Positions 21,690 to 34,311 of a stretch of DNA of 64,000 bases are shown here, in pieces. This stretch comes from Takakia lepidozioides (Eukaryota > Streptophyta > Takakiopsida > Takakiales > Takakiaceae): positions 9,672,001-9,736,000 of the forward strand of contig CM060734.1 in assembly GCA_030704615.1 (NCBI GenBank), read 5' to 3'. Position 1 is the first letter of the stretch. Each line of letters starts with the position of its first letter. The position numbers were made by a program, and so were the translations under genes. The notes beneath the pieces were generated by a model, which ran no database searches, was not told the origin of the DNA, and worked only from the letters and a program-made list of their open reading frames with translations.

Positions 21690-24600
21690 TTACTTTGTCT
21701 TCCACCCATGTGCACGGGCGGCACGCTCATATGCGCCGTAAGCTTCGGCCTCCGGATATTCCTTTCCAGGTCTAGATCCATCTTTATCAATACGGCCCCC
21801 ACCTTCAACAAAAGCCATCACCACTTGAACAAGCAAGCTCTCAAACGAGCAAGCAGGGCTCCAACCACTGGCAGTCAAGAGTTCCATACAAATGCTGCCC
21901 CCAATAGTGACATGGCCTGTATGCATCATGAACCTAGGAGTAAGAACCCTCACGAAGGGAGGCTGGAAAGGGTAGTTTTCTGGAAATTTGATCTCCAGCT
22001 CAACATTGACATCCTCGTTTGCATTCCACTTCTTAGTGAGATCCATGAGATCTTTCATGATCGGGCTTTGTTTGAACAAAACCTGGTGGAGGCTCACCCG
22101 CCAGCAATAGATGTTACTCTCATCTGGAATATCAAGTGAGATCCCAACAAGCACTGGGACAACCTCATCAAGTCCCACAGATGCTGCCTTCGCCTGAGCC
22201 ATGGACTTCAGAAGACTCTTGTACTCCTGCATAATCGCCCGTGTTGCAGACAAGGTGGGGGTAGCATCTGCAAGCTTTCCTCTCTTTTCTCTGTGCAGCT
22301 GAGAGCTGGGTGTCCCTTTTTGCATATTTTCTGCAGCCTTCATGGGTAAGGTGCCTGTGCTGTCCATGTCCTGACCCAATTTTATCCTTCGGTTCTGATC
22401 AGCTATGGCCCGCAGGGCATTGCAGCGTGCCACCTTTCGGGCAGCTTGCTCTGCCAGCCGCCCCTCCTGATAGCTGTCACGGAGGCCCTGGTAATGACCA
22501 AAAAGATTGGTAGTTTGTGAGAGCATGTGCCCTTGGATGCTGGCATCTCCATGGACAACACTCCCTTGGAAAACCAAAAGATAACGAATTGCAACATCTG
22601 TTTGGAATTGTCGTGGAACGACAAGGATTTCGTGGTGACTTTGAGTCTGGGTGGCTTGGTTTGTACATCCCTCAACTATCTCACAGATTGCTAGACACTG
22701 GAACCCATCTCTGAGGCGACCATTAGCCCAGCCAGCCCCAGTTGCACGCGCATAGCTCATAGAAGTCATCATTTTGCGGGCAAAATAGATTCCCTCTCCA
22801 TATGCAGCCCCTGCTGACATGTAGATTGTGTTGCTCATGCAACGAAGTCCATTTCTGAATCCCAACCATCCAAGCCCACCCATAAATTGTCTTTGAGCCA
22901 GCACCCAGCTGAGAAGCTCACATGCAACAAAAAATCCAGTAACTTGGGTTCAGACAGATAAGAGAGACAAACAACACAACTCCAAAGAAATGATTGAAGA
23001 CCTGTGTATCAACAGAAGGCGATATACAAGGGTCCAGTAAGTCACACCTTAGAATGGAGTACCAATTGTCTGCTGAGCTTCCATGAAAGGCAAAGAAGGA
23101 GCCACCGGCTGCAGCACGCCGCTGCGCAAAGTGAGCCTCCTTCTCTGGACTGTCATGGAGCACTGCAAACTGGAATATGCAGTTGGGAAAGTTGAGCATC
23201 TGGTTTCCATCAAGAACCCGCAGTGATAGTCGGTTGGTAGTCAAAACAAACCGCATCACATCATATGCCAGCCATCGCTCCTTGGCCCAATCTGATACCT
23301 GCTGTGCACAAAGTGTGGTTTAACATCCAAGCACCCCTACAATACATTCCTCACATTTCAAACTCCCTCATGTTCTTCCCTCTCAGGCATTGGGGAACTT
23401 TGTGAATGTCATCTAGAGCCTTGTCTCTCTAAATCTTTGTGTCATTAACTAACCCTGACAACAAGTAAGAATGGGAGAAAAGGGTATACGAAATGAAGCA
23501 GACCTCTCCTAGTCTCTCTCCTTCCAAGGATTTCCTCGTGAACGAAGATTTGTCCAACATTTTCCAACCACAAGGTGGACACAGAACAAGATTTCTTCCT
23601 CTCAATCCCCTACCTTCCTGTGAGATCCAGAGAAGATACTAGTGTCTTCTTAGAGTTTCCTTGTCCCCAGCCAAGGCATCAAGTTATGAGGATCCGAAAT
23701 GCTTTGCTGTAATCAACAGTAGATTGAAAAAATCTGAATAATCCGATATACCTAGAGGTTTCCTACACGAGGCACTCCAACTTCATGCAACATCGGGGTT
23801 TGGTTTGTTCTTTGTTCCCAGAATGTCTGGCCTCCAATGAATGAGAAAAATTGGTCTCCTTCTACTTTTGAGCCATGAGCCCAATAGCTAGATAGAAGTG
23901 GTTGGTGGCCTACCTGAGGCTTCTGCTGCATACCCTGGGGGCCTTTCCCCTTGAGGCCTCGTTGGTACCAAGCTTTGGTCAAGATTTTCTTCAAGGCAAC
24001 CTCATCCGAGCACCGCTGGAGCTCTGTGGTTGGAGGGATGCTCCTCAGGACCCCTTTGAGCAGGTCCAGCTTCTTATTCACCAGCGGCGACTGGGTGTTG
24101 GCCTTTTGGCCATTACTAAACCAGCCACTGCGGCCTCGCATCTCAACTCTTGCTAATAAGAATGCTGGAAATGGCTCAAACACGTCCCGAGTGCTTATGG
24201 CTGCTGCTGATGCCAGTGAGAGCTCGAGGTCCACAAGCTCAGGAGACTTCTGGACTTCTTGGAGCACTGATGCTCCTAGGCCCAGTTCCTCAAACCGATA
24301 CAGACTGCACCCAAAGGTTTTTGCCACAGGAGAGAGCAGCACATAAGCATCAACCCACGTCATCAACCACTTAACACTACTTTCAAGCACCCCGGGTTGA
24401 GTGCTGCCTTACCAACAGCTGTCTCAGGTGGTAGATGGGGCACAAGATTTGCCCATGTGAGAATATATTGAGGAAGTCTCACAGCATGGAAGGCAACAAT
24501 AACCTATCATTCTTCAAACGTGTGCCATCTGAGGACAGTTGCAATAGATGGATCATAGCGGACACAAATGCAGAGCCAACCATGCAAACCTTACTTGGTG

Positions 24601-26658
24601 AGGTACCTCAGCCCACTCAGGTGACAAGGTCTATGATTTACACCAAATCATGATAGTTTCCTTGCAAGGTGGCCTATGATGTATACTTAAGGCATATTCC
24701 CAGCAGAACCCTCCCAAAGCCAGGGATGCAGGGTGTAATGAGACAGCTCACAGCACTCGTGCACCGGCAACAACAACCAAGGTGCAGGGGAGGCTCTAGG
24801 AGCAGTGCTGACAATGCCTTGTAGCATGATGCCAACGCCATACTATGAATCAACACTCAAAAACTTCCAACAGATGCAATGCATTTGGCTGCAGGTCACA
24901 TTGTTGAGGAAGAAAGGCATTACAAAGCCCACAGGAAGTTCATGTTGAGAGAAAGGGGACAGAACAGGGAGAACACAGAGGAAGAGTGAGAGAAGGAAGA
25001 AAGGAGCATTAGAGATAACACTCACCATAAATCCTTGCTACATGTGCGCAGACGTGTGACAGAAAAGGGGAGTGAATCCCAGCACACTATACACCAGTTG
25101 GGCAATGCTTTCAAGCGCATTGAAATAAACCTCAGAAGTCCAAGGAAAGGGTTCTCTTCAGATACGCATGCTTCCAGTTGGTCAAATAGACTGCGGGTTT
25201 TCTCTGTCAGCATGCAGTGCTGAGTCTGGTGCAGTACGTTTGCAGGACCCCCAGCCTTCTTCCAATTTAGGGCCTCGAAAAAGGTGCGAATCAATTCAGG
25301 GAAGAGAACCTCCAACCCATATAGATGCTTCTGGTTACTCCCTCTCAGCTTTTCAGCCTCTTCGTCAAGAATTTCATCAATCTCATCAATGGATTTTCTT
25401 TTCAGTTCATCACCCTCTGCAGTCACCTCCACTCTCTTCATCTCCTGCTTTGCAGTGATGACCTCCGGACTCAAAATCTTGAATGCTGAGAACAAAGATT
25501 CTGACCACACCGACTTGCTAAACTCTAGTTGAAGATTCACAGGTTCATCCAACGAGAACCCAAGTGCTGCAGCTACCCCCTCATCGAGAATCCCTGCAAG
25601 CTCAAACTGCATCTGGACCTTCAAATATGTGGGATTTGACGATACACAGCACCACATCAACAAATCATCTCTGGAAGGGAGGCTGAGAAGAACCCCCTCG
25701 TCTGTTGCAGAAAGAGAATGTGGGAGAAACCCCTTTGTCTGTGCTGCCTCACAGGCTCGTCTGGCGTCCTCTGCCAGTGCGTGAAGGAAACCGCGAGATC
25801 GATACTGAACTTCAGAGCTCTGAATGTCCATGGGTTCCCCCATGGCCAAGTCATAGCCGTCCTCGTCATCCTTGTCCGATTCATCAAAGCCCATGAAATC
25901 TGGGCCACTCACATCATTATCTTCTGCACCACCATTGATATTCTCCATCCCAATGTTCACCTACCACAATCCAGCAAAAATGGTGAGTTCAGAAGATACT
26001 GAGACAGCTGATTTGTGGGAGATAGTCAGTATGCCCCATGGCTTTGTACCCACTACAGGAATCCCACGGTCTAGAATACAAACCTAAGTCAATGCAAGGC
26101 CACATCAGTCATCTCCCTGTATTCCCCAAGTTCCAAAACTCGGCGACAATAACACATCAGCTGTCTAGTTCTCTTAAAACAGTTTGCAAGTTGTGTCATT
26201 ACCTCCATCATAACCCCCTTTGCTTGAGAAGATCCCCCTCTAGCTTTGGTGACACAAAGGTTCTGCCGCTGACACTGGCCTTTTCGATTCTGGAATTTCA
26301 TCAATGCCGCAAGCAACGCATCCAACACTTCATGCAGTGCCTTAGGCCCAACCTTGATCCGCTCAACTTTCTCATTGAGAGATTCCAGGTAGTTCTCTAA
26401 ACTTTCGTTGATCCTAAGACCCATCACAATGAAAACCTCGTCGGAGTCAATGGCTTGCCCGCCTACCTCAAGGACGTTAATGGATCGGAAGGTGGATGGG
26501 ATGATGATTTGTAGCATGTTCCCATTGGCGTCCAGATTGAGATATGTATCGGAGGCATCTGTGAGCTTCAAAGCCAGGCCTGAAATTTCAACCTGCTTTT
26601 CTTTGGCCCATGATAGGTACTCAGATTGGCTTTGTTGGACCACCATCTTTGCCTGCAT
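21690..26658 (-). CDS. PARP6/8-like ADP-ribosyltransferase fused to a UBE2Q-like E2 domain
   Basis: Five exons: 26658-26203, 25960-25026, 24304-23914, 23298-23048 and 22854-21690, all GT-AG with matching phase, giving 1,065 residues. The N-terminal half has an acidic stretch (DESDKDDEDGYD), then an RWD/UBC-like region. Residues 450-490 resemble the Cys-rich WCxxC...CxxxLC...LG block of PARP6/8. The catalytic domain follows: AFHGSSADNWYSILRNGL (His 666), GAAYGEGIYFA (Tyr 701), and HHEILVV (possible third-triad Glu 753). The C-terminus, about 890-1050, is an E2 fold with PENYPFQPPFVRV and GGSICMELLTASGW, where Cys 1000 matches the catalytic Cys of UBE2Q. PARP-UBC fusions are known from fungi and some other eukaryotes but not, to my knowledge, from flowering plants. 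The predicted role is ADP-ribosylation linked to ubiquitin transfer; the substrate is unknown. The start is the first ATG after an in-frame stop. Confidence 0.85.
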
Positions 26659-28755
26659 CTTGACAATAATAGAGTTGGCAAAGTTGCTAGTGCTTCAAAG
26701 GAAGAAACTCTTTGAACAATTTATCGGTGAAGCCACCCGCCCTCCTCGCCTGGCTGCCACCCCAAGAGCCTTGCCTCCGTTCCGCAATGCCGACCTACTC
26801 TGACATGGAAAATGGACATAAGAATCAGTTGAAGTACTTTTAAGGTGTGGGTACTTGCTCCAGCTGAAGGAACGGGTAAGACTCTACTGGCAAAAGTAGG
26901 ACACTGATCAACGACAATATACCACAAAACCTCGAATACTTTCAGTAGAACTAACTTCGTAACTATTCAGAGGAAAGCAGATCGAGACTCCAATCTTCCC
27001 AAATGTTAGTCCAGAAATTGATGAATTGTTTCATGGTGCATAGTAAATGCTGACTGATGTTCTTGAGTGACGATTGAGCTCCAGGTTCGACTCAAAGACT
27101 GGACAGATCGCAATGTCAGCTAACCATTTCTCACATGCACTGACCTAACATCGAATTCTCAAAGTAACAAGAGAAAGAGTGCGATTCATCTAATTGTGTT
27201 CGTAAGTTATCGTTAACAACATCCAAGTGATTATAAAAGCTTGAGAAAACGACAAAACGCTCAGTTGATTAGAATACCTACTGCGAACGGCAACGGTACG
27301 TTCAGACTTAGATCATGCGTAAATCTGTGCACGAAGAAACCATACAATCCTCTAAAGCAGCCTGCAAAGAGTAGGTTTGCTCAATTCACGTGAGGCTTAA
27401 GCCCCGATTGTTTGGAGTCTCGTAGGAATTGTAACAAGTTCAAGAAACAGAGCACTGGGTACCATTCAAATCAACCATCATGGGTCACCCTTCAGAGATG
27501 CGTACACAAAGACACCTATACGACCCAAAAGAATCTGAACCAGAAGTGTGGACACGACTAGGTTCTGGAGGAAGATGAGACTCTGATACCTGGGAAAAGA
27601 GTGTGCTATGGAGGAATTGCAACCATTCCAACATAGGCATGCTGGAAATTATCAATGCAGCTCATGTAACCTCCGTATGCCGCAATTAGCCAGATTTGAA
27701 TGCAAAAGCTACTTTTTCAAGCCTTACAGGCCAAATCTTCCTTTGGCATCCGAAATATAACCATATGGTGCATGAAACCTCCTCACCACCCTTAGGAACG
27801 AGAGAAACCCAAATTCTCAATCCTCCTTTGCTCTTTAAACAAGGAGAGCCCCGCTACCACTGCCTCTACTCCCTCCCACCTCTTTCTGTCCCCCCTGCCT
27901 TTCCTGTACAAAAAATCCGCTGAAATCAAAGACCCACACGGAGATTTCTGTTAAGAAGGATCGGCGTGTTGCCCACTCATCTTATCTGCTCCAGAATCTT
28001 GTGAGTCCTCGGCAGCACAGTGCGAGGCTTGCTTCGTCACAAAGCGAAGAGCAAAAGAGAAAAACGAGGCTCTTCGGGGCCACGTCAGCCTCACTCCTAT
28101 TGGCCAGATCTTCCCAACGGATCCTAGCCGTACATCTCGTAACCCTCGTCGCACTCTGGTCCCCAGCGTGGTTACCGTAGTACTACTAGGGTTACAATTA
28201 TAAAATAAACTAAAAACAAATCAATACACTTTGAGGATTTTTATTTTATTAACTTTTTTAGGTAGTAAAACGTTTAGAGCTAAGTACCCCCACCTGCCAA
28301 TCCGGATTAAACCTTAAACTTCCCCACTTACGGATATTCTTGGGCATGTCACCCTACTTTCCTTTTTAAACAATTTGTTTGGACAAATATCGACCCCCCG
28401 GACTCAAGACCGTGGGGCCTACCATCCGCTATTTTGACAGCGGCCCGCTGTTTACGGGGGACTCGTGGCAGGCCACCCGGGCACCAAGTGCCAAGCAGCC
28501 CCCGACAATCGGGCAGCGGGCAGAGGATCTCTGGAATCTGGATTATATTCTGATGTCACATCATGCTTTTTGGGCCATAAATTTCTCCCATTCTGGCCAA
28601 TGAAGCGCGGGCAGGTGGTGCTACGAGTTCTTCATTTCATGTCCTCCTTGCATGTGAAGGGCCCCCTCATGCTTTTAGCAGTCTATATATATACGTGTGT
28701 GTGTGTGTGTGGCCTCCACAAGAAAGCGTAAAATATGTTGTCTCTTTTGGCACTT
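26659..28755. other. Upstream region of PARP-E2, no gene recognised
   Basis: It likely contains 5' UTR and promoter sequence (minus strand) close to 26.7-27.0 kb. Further right there is no family motif. A (TG)n run with flanking TATATA is at 28,685-28,711. Confidence 0.5.
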
Positions 28756-28759
28756 CAGG

Positions 28760-28850
28760 CAAAAAGGTGGACACCCTTTAGACACCAATCGGTAGATTGA
28801 ACCCCAGGTGGTATGTGCCCATTATTGCCTGGCTACAACTTGGTTGTCAG
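28760..28850 (-). mobile_element. Second, older copy of the tRNA-derived SINE
   Basis: On the minus strand it starts TGACAACCAAG, then TAGCC..TAATGGGCACA, a GGGGTTCAATC B-box, TTGGTGT and AGGGTGTCCACCTTT. It aligns block by block with the copy at 6514-6724, including the leading GACAACCA and the GTGTCCACCTTT body, but with many substitutions. No target-site duplication recognised. Confidence 0.6.
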
Positions 28851-28859
28851 ACAAGTACA

Positions 28860-30250
28860 TTTAGCGCCACCACCTAGCGTATAGGGTATTGGCCCGATAA
28901 TTGTGTTTACTAATACTCTTGGGCGATATCCTACCAGCCTGGTAAGTGGTTGAACATTTGGTACTTGATACCAGTATCATTTTGTGAGGAACAACCTGAA
29001 TATGAGTATTGCTGGTGCACGCGGCACAAATATGGATGCGGCTCCAAGTAGAAATCAGGTGTTGGTGTTTTGATGGGGATGTGTAGGGTTTACAGCCTGT
29101 GAGGCTTGTTAGTTAGCCATAGTGTTAGAGTAAGGGTATCCCTAGTTCCAAAAGTTTTGAACGACGAACTACATTTATCGGCATCAAAGAGCCTCCATAT
29201 GCTTGATACTATCATTCAATGATTTTTTATCTAGTGTGCAAGTGATATCAATATATAGTGAGTCTTTTTATACCACACACGCAAACTTGGGGGCTATCAG
29301 CAGCTACTGTACTCTGTCCCTATTAATTAATATATCTATGGTTCGTGTTTACATTTTTTTTTTGGGCCCTCCATAGCCCACTACTTATTAATTTAGTAAG
29401 TAGTAGTGCACAGTCCCAATATGGATGTGGCTTGCTTTTATTGCAAGCGTGTGGGCTGACAGGTACGGCCCGCAAGGTATAGGCGGGGAACACCCATTCC
29501 GGCCAGCGTTTCTTTTAAGGTATTTACATTGTAGCACAAGTGGCATCCATTAGAACCTTAGAGGAGCATGTATGGCGCTTGTACAAAATGCGTAGTGGAA
29601 ATGGCTGGCGATAATATGAGATTTTGAATGGGTATTGGGCGAATGAACCTAAAACCTAGCAGACTTGTTGAGGCGAATCACCCAGAATTGACATAGCAAA
29701 TTGGAGGGTTTAGGCATCATTGGAGACTAGGCAGAAATTATGCCAAACACCACCAAAAAAACTTAAACCACCATTCATAAGTATAAAACCTTAAATTGGC
29801 TTATATTGCATTTCAGTCAATCTACACTAAGTGGCATATTTGAACCCTCGCCCAAAAAGACCCTGCCTGATGCTACATGGCACATAGATAAGAAGTATCA
29901 ATGTTTGCTCTCTTTAATCGCAGCCTTGAGTGATTACTGATTAACATAAAGTGCATGCGAAAGCACGCTCTGCAACTTGCAAGCAGCCCTAAGGCCTAAA
30001 GAGAGGAGAGGAAAAAAATGAAAGAAGCGGAAGAAGTGTGTTTCGGGGTTTTTTTTTTCCCCTAAACTTGATGACATGTGTCCTTTTATCCCAAAAACAA
30101 TGAATAAATGACATTCTCATTCCGTTAACCCTATGCCAACCTTTTGATTATCATCCTCCTCTGCAGTCACCCTTTTGCCCTCCTCCGCGGCCACCTTTTT
30201 CATATTTAGGAACTTTATCATCCAAACCTGGTTGCTATCAAAAAAAAACT
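28860..30250. other. Intergenic, no gene recognised
   Basis: No coding signal. An inverted repeat around a T-run and GGGCCC (about 29,320-29,420; GTAAGTAGTAGTGC and opposed pieces) and a possible B-box on the minus strand near 29,838 are the only structure seen. Confidence 0.4.
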
Positions 30251-30254
30251 TTGA

Positions 30255-30320
30255 GGTGTTAGGAATCGAACACCAAGGCGATTAGCTAGGACTGGAGATG
30301 TTTACCACTAAGCTACCCAT
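30255..30320 (-). mobile_element. tRNA-like SINE head (degenerate)
   Basis: On the minus strand: TAGCTTAGTGGTAAACA (A-box-like) and GTGTTCGATTCC (B-box), spaced as in a tRNA. The acceptor and T stems do not pair properly, so it is not a working tRNA gene. Probably a SINE relic of a different family from the 6.5-kb copy. Confidence 0.35.
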
Positions 30321-30378
30321 ACAAATACTACAAACATACCACTACAAAGTTTATCTATACAGATTGTACTATACTTAC

Positions 30379-30380
<2 letters not shown>

Positions 30381-30410
<30 letters not shown>
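30381..30410. repeat. (AT)n microsatellite
   Basis: About 15 AT units in a row. Confidence 0.95.
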
Positions 30411-30411
<1 letters not shown>

Positions 30412-30699
30412 GGGCAACCACGTCCTCCAGCGCACTCGGAATGCGGCGATGTCTTGCACGTGGTCAGTGGGATCTGGCTCCTCTGCTGTAAACTGTCTTC
30501 ACTCAATATGGCGCCATATGCCTCCCTGTGGCGGCCCCTCTAGCGAATGGTGCGCCCATCAGATCAGCTTTTGGCGAAAAGTGATGATTTTTCAGCCTCA
30601 TTTCCCTTTACCCCCATCGCCAAGACCCGCGCGAGGTCGAAATCTGGCGATTATTCGCCACTAAGAGAATGGCTGCTTCCGGCACCCTCGTCGGTGAGC

Positions 30700-31965
30700 T
30701 GGACGTCCCATGTCAAATCATCCCCACCCCCCTCCGATCCCTCCGCCAACCCGCCCCCCCCCCCCCCCCGCCTGCTTGCCCCCCCCCCCTCACCCCCCAC
30801 GCTCGCCCCCGAACCCGCGAGCCCACCCCATCGAGCTCCCCCACCATCGATCCCCCAACCGTGCGCCCCCACGACCGCCCGATCTCCAGCCACGTGCCGC
30901 CCGCCCCCCCCCCCCCCCCTGTGGATCCCCTCATCCCTGGGTTCATCCCCCGTCAAGTGCCGGAGTGATCCCCCATCTCCTGCCACATGGTGCTCCCCCG
31001 AACCGTCGATCCCCTGCCCATCCATCCAACCTCAATAAAATGGATGATGTGGGTCATCCGCCCCTCATCCCCCGCCATACTCCCGCGCAGAGGATGGATG
31101 ACGAGCGGATGAAGGACCAATGACACTGCCACGCCACGTGGCGGTCCCCCCGCCGTCGATCCCCTCATCCCATCCACGGCATGATCCCCCGAGATGTCGT
31201 CGTTCCCCCTCCCTGGGTTGATCCCCCGTCCAGTGCGGGAGTGATCCCCCACCCCTAATCTGCAGCCACGTGGTGCTCCCCCGAACCGTCGATCCCCTGC
31301 ATATCCCTCCATCCTGAAAACAATGGATGATGTGGGTCATCCGCCCCTCATCCCCCCGCCATCCTCCCGCGCAGAGGATGGATGACGGGCGGATGAAGGG
31401 CCGATGACACTGCCACGCCACGTGGCGGTCCCCCGCCGTCGATCCCCTCATCCCATCCACGGCGCAATCCCCCAAGACGTCACCGTTCCCCTCCTGTTTT
31501 GATCCCCCGTCCAAGTGCGGGAGCGATCCCCCACCCCTAATCTGCAGCCACATGGTGCTCCCCCGAACCGTCGATCCCCTGCACATCCATCCAACTTGAA
31601 AACAATGGATGATGTGGGTCATCCGCCCCCAATCCCCCGCCATCCTCCGGCGCAGAGGATGGATGACGGGCGGATGAAGCGCCAATGACTCTGCCACGCC
31701 ACGTGGCGGTCCCCCCCGCCGTCGTTCCCCTGATCCCATCCACGGCGCGATCCCCCGAGACGTCACCGCTCCCCCCTCCCTGGGTTGATCCCCCACCCCT
31801 AATCTGCAGCCACGTGGTGCTCCCCCGAACCGTCGATCCCCTGCCCATCCATCCAACCTTAATAAAATGGATGATATGGGTCATCTGCCCCTCATCCCGG
31901 CACCATCCTCCCGCGCAGGGGATGGATGGCAGATGAAAGGCGGATGACACGACAGAGCCACGTGG

Positions 31966-32001
<36 letters not shown>

Positions 32002-32160
32002 CCGTCGATCCCCTCCGACTATCCATGGCGCGATCCCCCGAGCCGTCGCCGCTCCCCCCCTTGGTTGATCCCCCATCCAATGCGGGGAGTGATCCCCCTC
32101 CACTAATATGCCGCCACGTGGTGCCCCCCCGAACCGTCGATCCCCTGCGCATCCATCCAA
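30700..32160. repeat. C-rich region with tandem repeats of about 283 bp
   Basis: Four anchors of TGGATGATGTGGGTCATC occur at 31041, 31324, 31606 and 31868, 262-283 bp apart. Each unit contains GATCCCCTCATCCCATCCAC, GATCCCCCGA, CCACGTGGCGGTCC and GTGGTGCTCCCCCGAACCGT. C-runs are extreme: 32 Cs at 31969-32000 and several of 9-14 around 30,755-30,920. The matching G-rich minus strand could form quadruplexes. Long open frames on both strands here are translations of the repeat. Confidence 0.9.
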
Positions 32161-32319
32161 CCTGAAAAGGGATTGCTGAAGCGTGAGCAGAATGAGCAAA
32201 AAATTCCGTGAGCAGAATTCTGCCCACGCTTCAGGATCTGCTCACCTATAACCGCGGACAACTGTTCGGCTTAGAGGACCTATTACTGCAGGTAGTGTCC
32301 AGTATAACATGCATACCGA

Positions 32320-32420
32320 CAAGTCGTTATGGATGAATGATGGATGAATGATGGATGAATGGCCGATGAATGTATGTTGGACGAATGGCACATGGATGAA
32401 TGTAGTTTGTGGATGAATGG
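32320..32420. repeat. ATGGATGA-type simple repeat
   Basis: Degenerate octamer/tetramer repeat (ATGGATGAATGATGGATGAA and similar), like the one near 4.3 kb. Confidence 0.75.
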
Positions 32421-33498
32421 AAAATTAAAAAGCATTAGAGCTGCTCCTCCCCCTCCATCCCAAGAAAATGTCTTCTTGCATACTTGCAGGCATGGAACGA
32501 AGCCCCTGCAGGAGTGCAAATGGATCCATAAAATCATGTCAGAAGTCCAAACAGACGGCCAACATACATTGACTCCGCTAATGAAAGTGACCATGATCGG
32601 TCGCACCCCTTTCTGTGACCTTCCTATGTTGCATCATTTGTTCTATCTGAATTTGCTCGACCACATCACAAAGAGTCATTGCAATGGTATGTCTGAATGG
32701 CTACCTGACTGGGTCCAGATTAAGATGGCGTTGACGCCAGCTTAATTTCCACCCCTCTAAGCTCAAGGAAACTGATAAACAGAAAAGAAACACCACTGAA
32801 GTCTTACCGTCTGTTTGTGTATCTGTCTGTCTGTCTGTTTGTTTGTGTACATGTCTATCTGTCTACCTGTCTGTCTGGGTCTGGATTAAGATGGCGTTGA
32901 CGCCAGCCTAATCTCCACCCCTCTAAGCACAAGAAAATTGACAAACAGAAAAGCAGAAACCACTCAAGAACCTTGTCTGTCTGGGGGAATGCTTGCGCGT
33001 GAGCCTGTGAGCCCAGCCAAGCTCACGCCACGTCAGCAAGGTTTCCTACGTGCATGACCTAATTTCGCGGATGCCACCTATTTCCACGGAACTGTAGGCG
33101 ACTACCATACCCCAGATTTGCCAACTTTATTTTCCGAGAAGTCTCATCCCTCATCCAAATCTTGGTCGGATGAGAAATCACGGGTGGTTTGTGGATGGTT
33201 TTTGTCCACGGACACAGGATATTTTAGAGAGTACAATGTCATGTTGCGTAATGAACACAAAGGAGAATGAGTTTGTTCTAACGAAGTTCCTTCCCCCCAA
33301 TTCACATCCACTTTTCATTGATAGACGTTCTCCAGACAAACACCAGGAAATCCCTAAAGCGTCTTTGCGGTTTATGAAAAAACATGGTGCAGAACAGGTT
33401 GGCAAGACTTGCAATGCAAGACACGAAACGAAGAACAACAAGACCAGCAACCATACAAAATGCAAAAAACATCATAAAAAAAAGATGCTTTCATTTCT

Positions 33499-33954
33499 CA
33501 AATCAAGGTTGCGTCAACGCAAGGTTGATTTGCATCACCCCCCAGGAAGGAAAATAAAATAAAATAAAAAATAAAAAATCTTCAAAAAATGATGCTTTCA
33601 TTTCTCAAATCAAGGTTGCGTCAACGCAAGGTTGATTTGCATCACCCCCCAGGGAGAATAAAATCATATGTCTGTCGGTGTATGTCACGTCATCAATCGT
33701 GTTGTGCGTGCGTCTGTCATTTGTTGCATTCATTCCTCAAACTCATTTGTTCATTTGCGAACACATCAAGTCACAGTCAAATGAACATTCTCGGAAATCA
33801 ACCTCGTGTTAATACAAGGTTGATTTCGAGAACTTGAAATCAACCTCGTGTTAACACAAGGTTGATTTCAGTTCTAGGAAATTAACCTCGTGTTAATACA
33901 AGGTTCATTTCAAGTTCATTGAAATCAACCTCGTGTTAACACAAGGTTGATCTC
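33499..33954. repeat. Six copies of a 34-bp palindrome with AAATCAACC/GGTTGATTT arms
   Basis: Copies at 33499-33532 and 33606-33639 (arms CAAATCAAGGTTGCGT, centre CA) and at 33794-33827, 33836-33869, 33878-33911 and 33921-33954 (arms GAAATCAACCTCGTGT, centre TA). The last four are spaced 42, 42 and 43 bp. Confidence 0.85.
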
Positions 33955-34273
33955 TTCGGACGCCCTAAACCCTTAACCCATCTCACCTTCAGATGGTGAA
34001 ATCCCACAGTTATAGGCTCCACGATTATAGGCCCACCATCTTTGTGGTGACGTGGCACGACCTTGGGTGGGTTCACGCCACATCAGCACCAGCGCCACGT
34101 TAGCGCTGTGAGCGTAGGCTCACGCCACAATCACCATTGTGTGAGCGTACGCTCACATGTCAGGCTCACGCGGTAACATCGTTGGTCTGTCTGGGTCTGG
34201 ATTAAGATGGCATTGACGCCAGCTTAATCTCCACCCCTCCAAGCATAAGGATATTGCAAAAACAGAAAAGCAG

Positions 34274-34276
<3 letters not shown>

Positions 34277-34308
<32 letters not shown>
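34277..34308. repeat. (AT)n microsatellite
   Basis: About 16 AT units, followed by a (TTTG)n run. Confidence 0.95.

Positions 34309-34311
<3 letters not shown>

Noticed and set aside
24305-24403. Upstream extension of PARP-E2 exon 3 using the acceptor near 24,404
   Set aside because: It is in frame but inserts about 33 residues between CSKDLC and LYRFEELG, which are adjacent in PARP6/8; the acceptor at 24,305 (TTTGGGTGCAG) fits the family.
29825-29890. Possible A- and B-box pair on the minus strand
   Set aside because: Only GAGGGTTCAAAT fits well; no body or tail shared with the other SINE copies.
30255-30320. A functional tRNA gene
   Set aside because: A- and B-box-like parts are present but the acceptor and T stems do not pair, so I list it only as a SINE relic.
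30547-32227. Long open frames on both strands (up to 263 codons) in the C-rich repeats
   Set aside because: They are translations of the 283-bp tandem repeat and poly-C runs (Pro-, Gly- and Arg-rich in all frames) with no domain.
33794-33954. CRISPR-like array (34-bp repeats at 42-bp spacing)
   Set aside because: The spacers are 8-9 bp and themselves similar, the repeats are palindromes, and the context is a plant nuclear genome.
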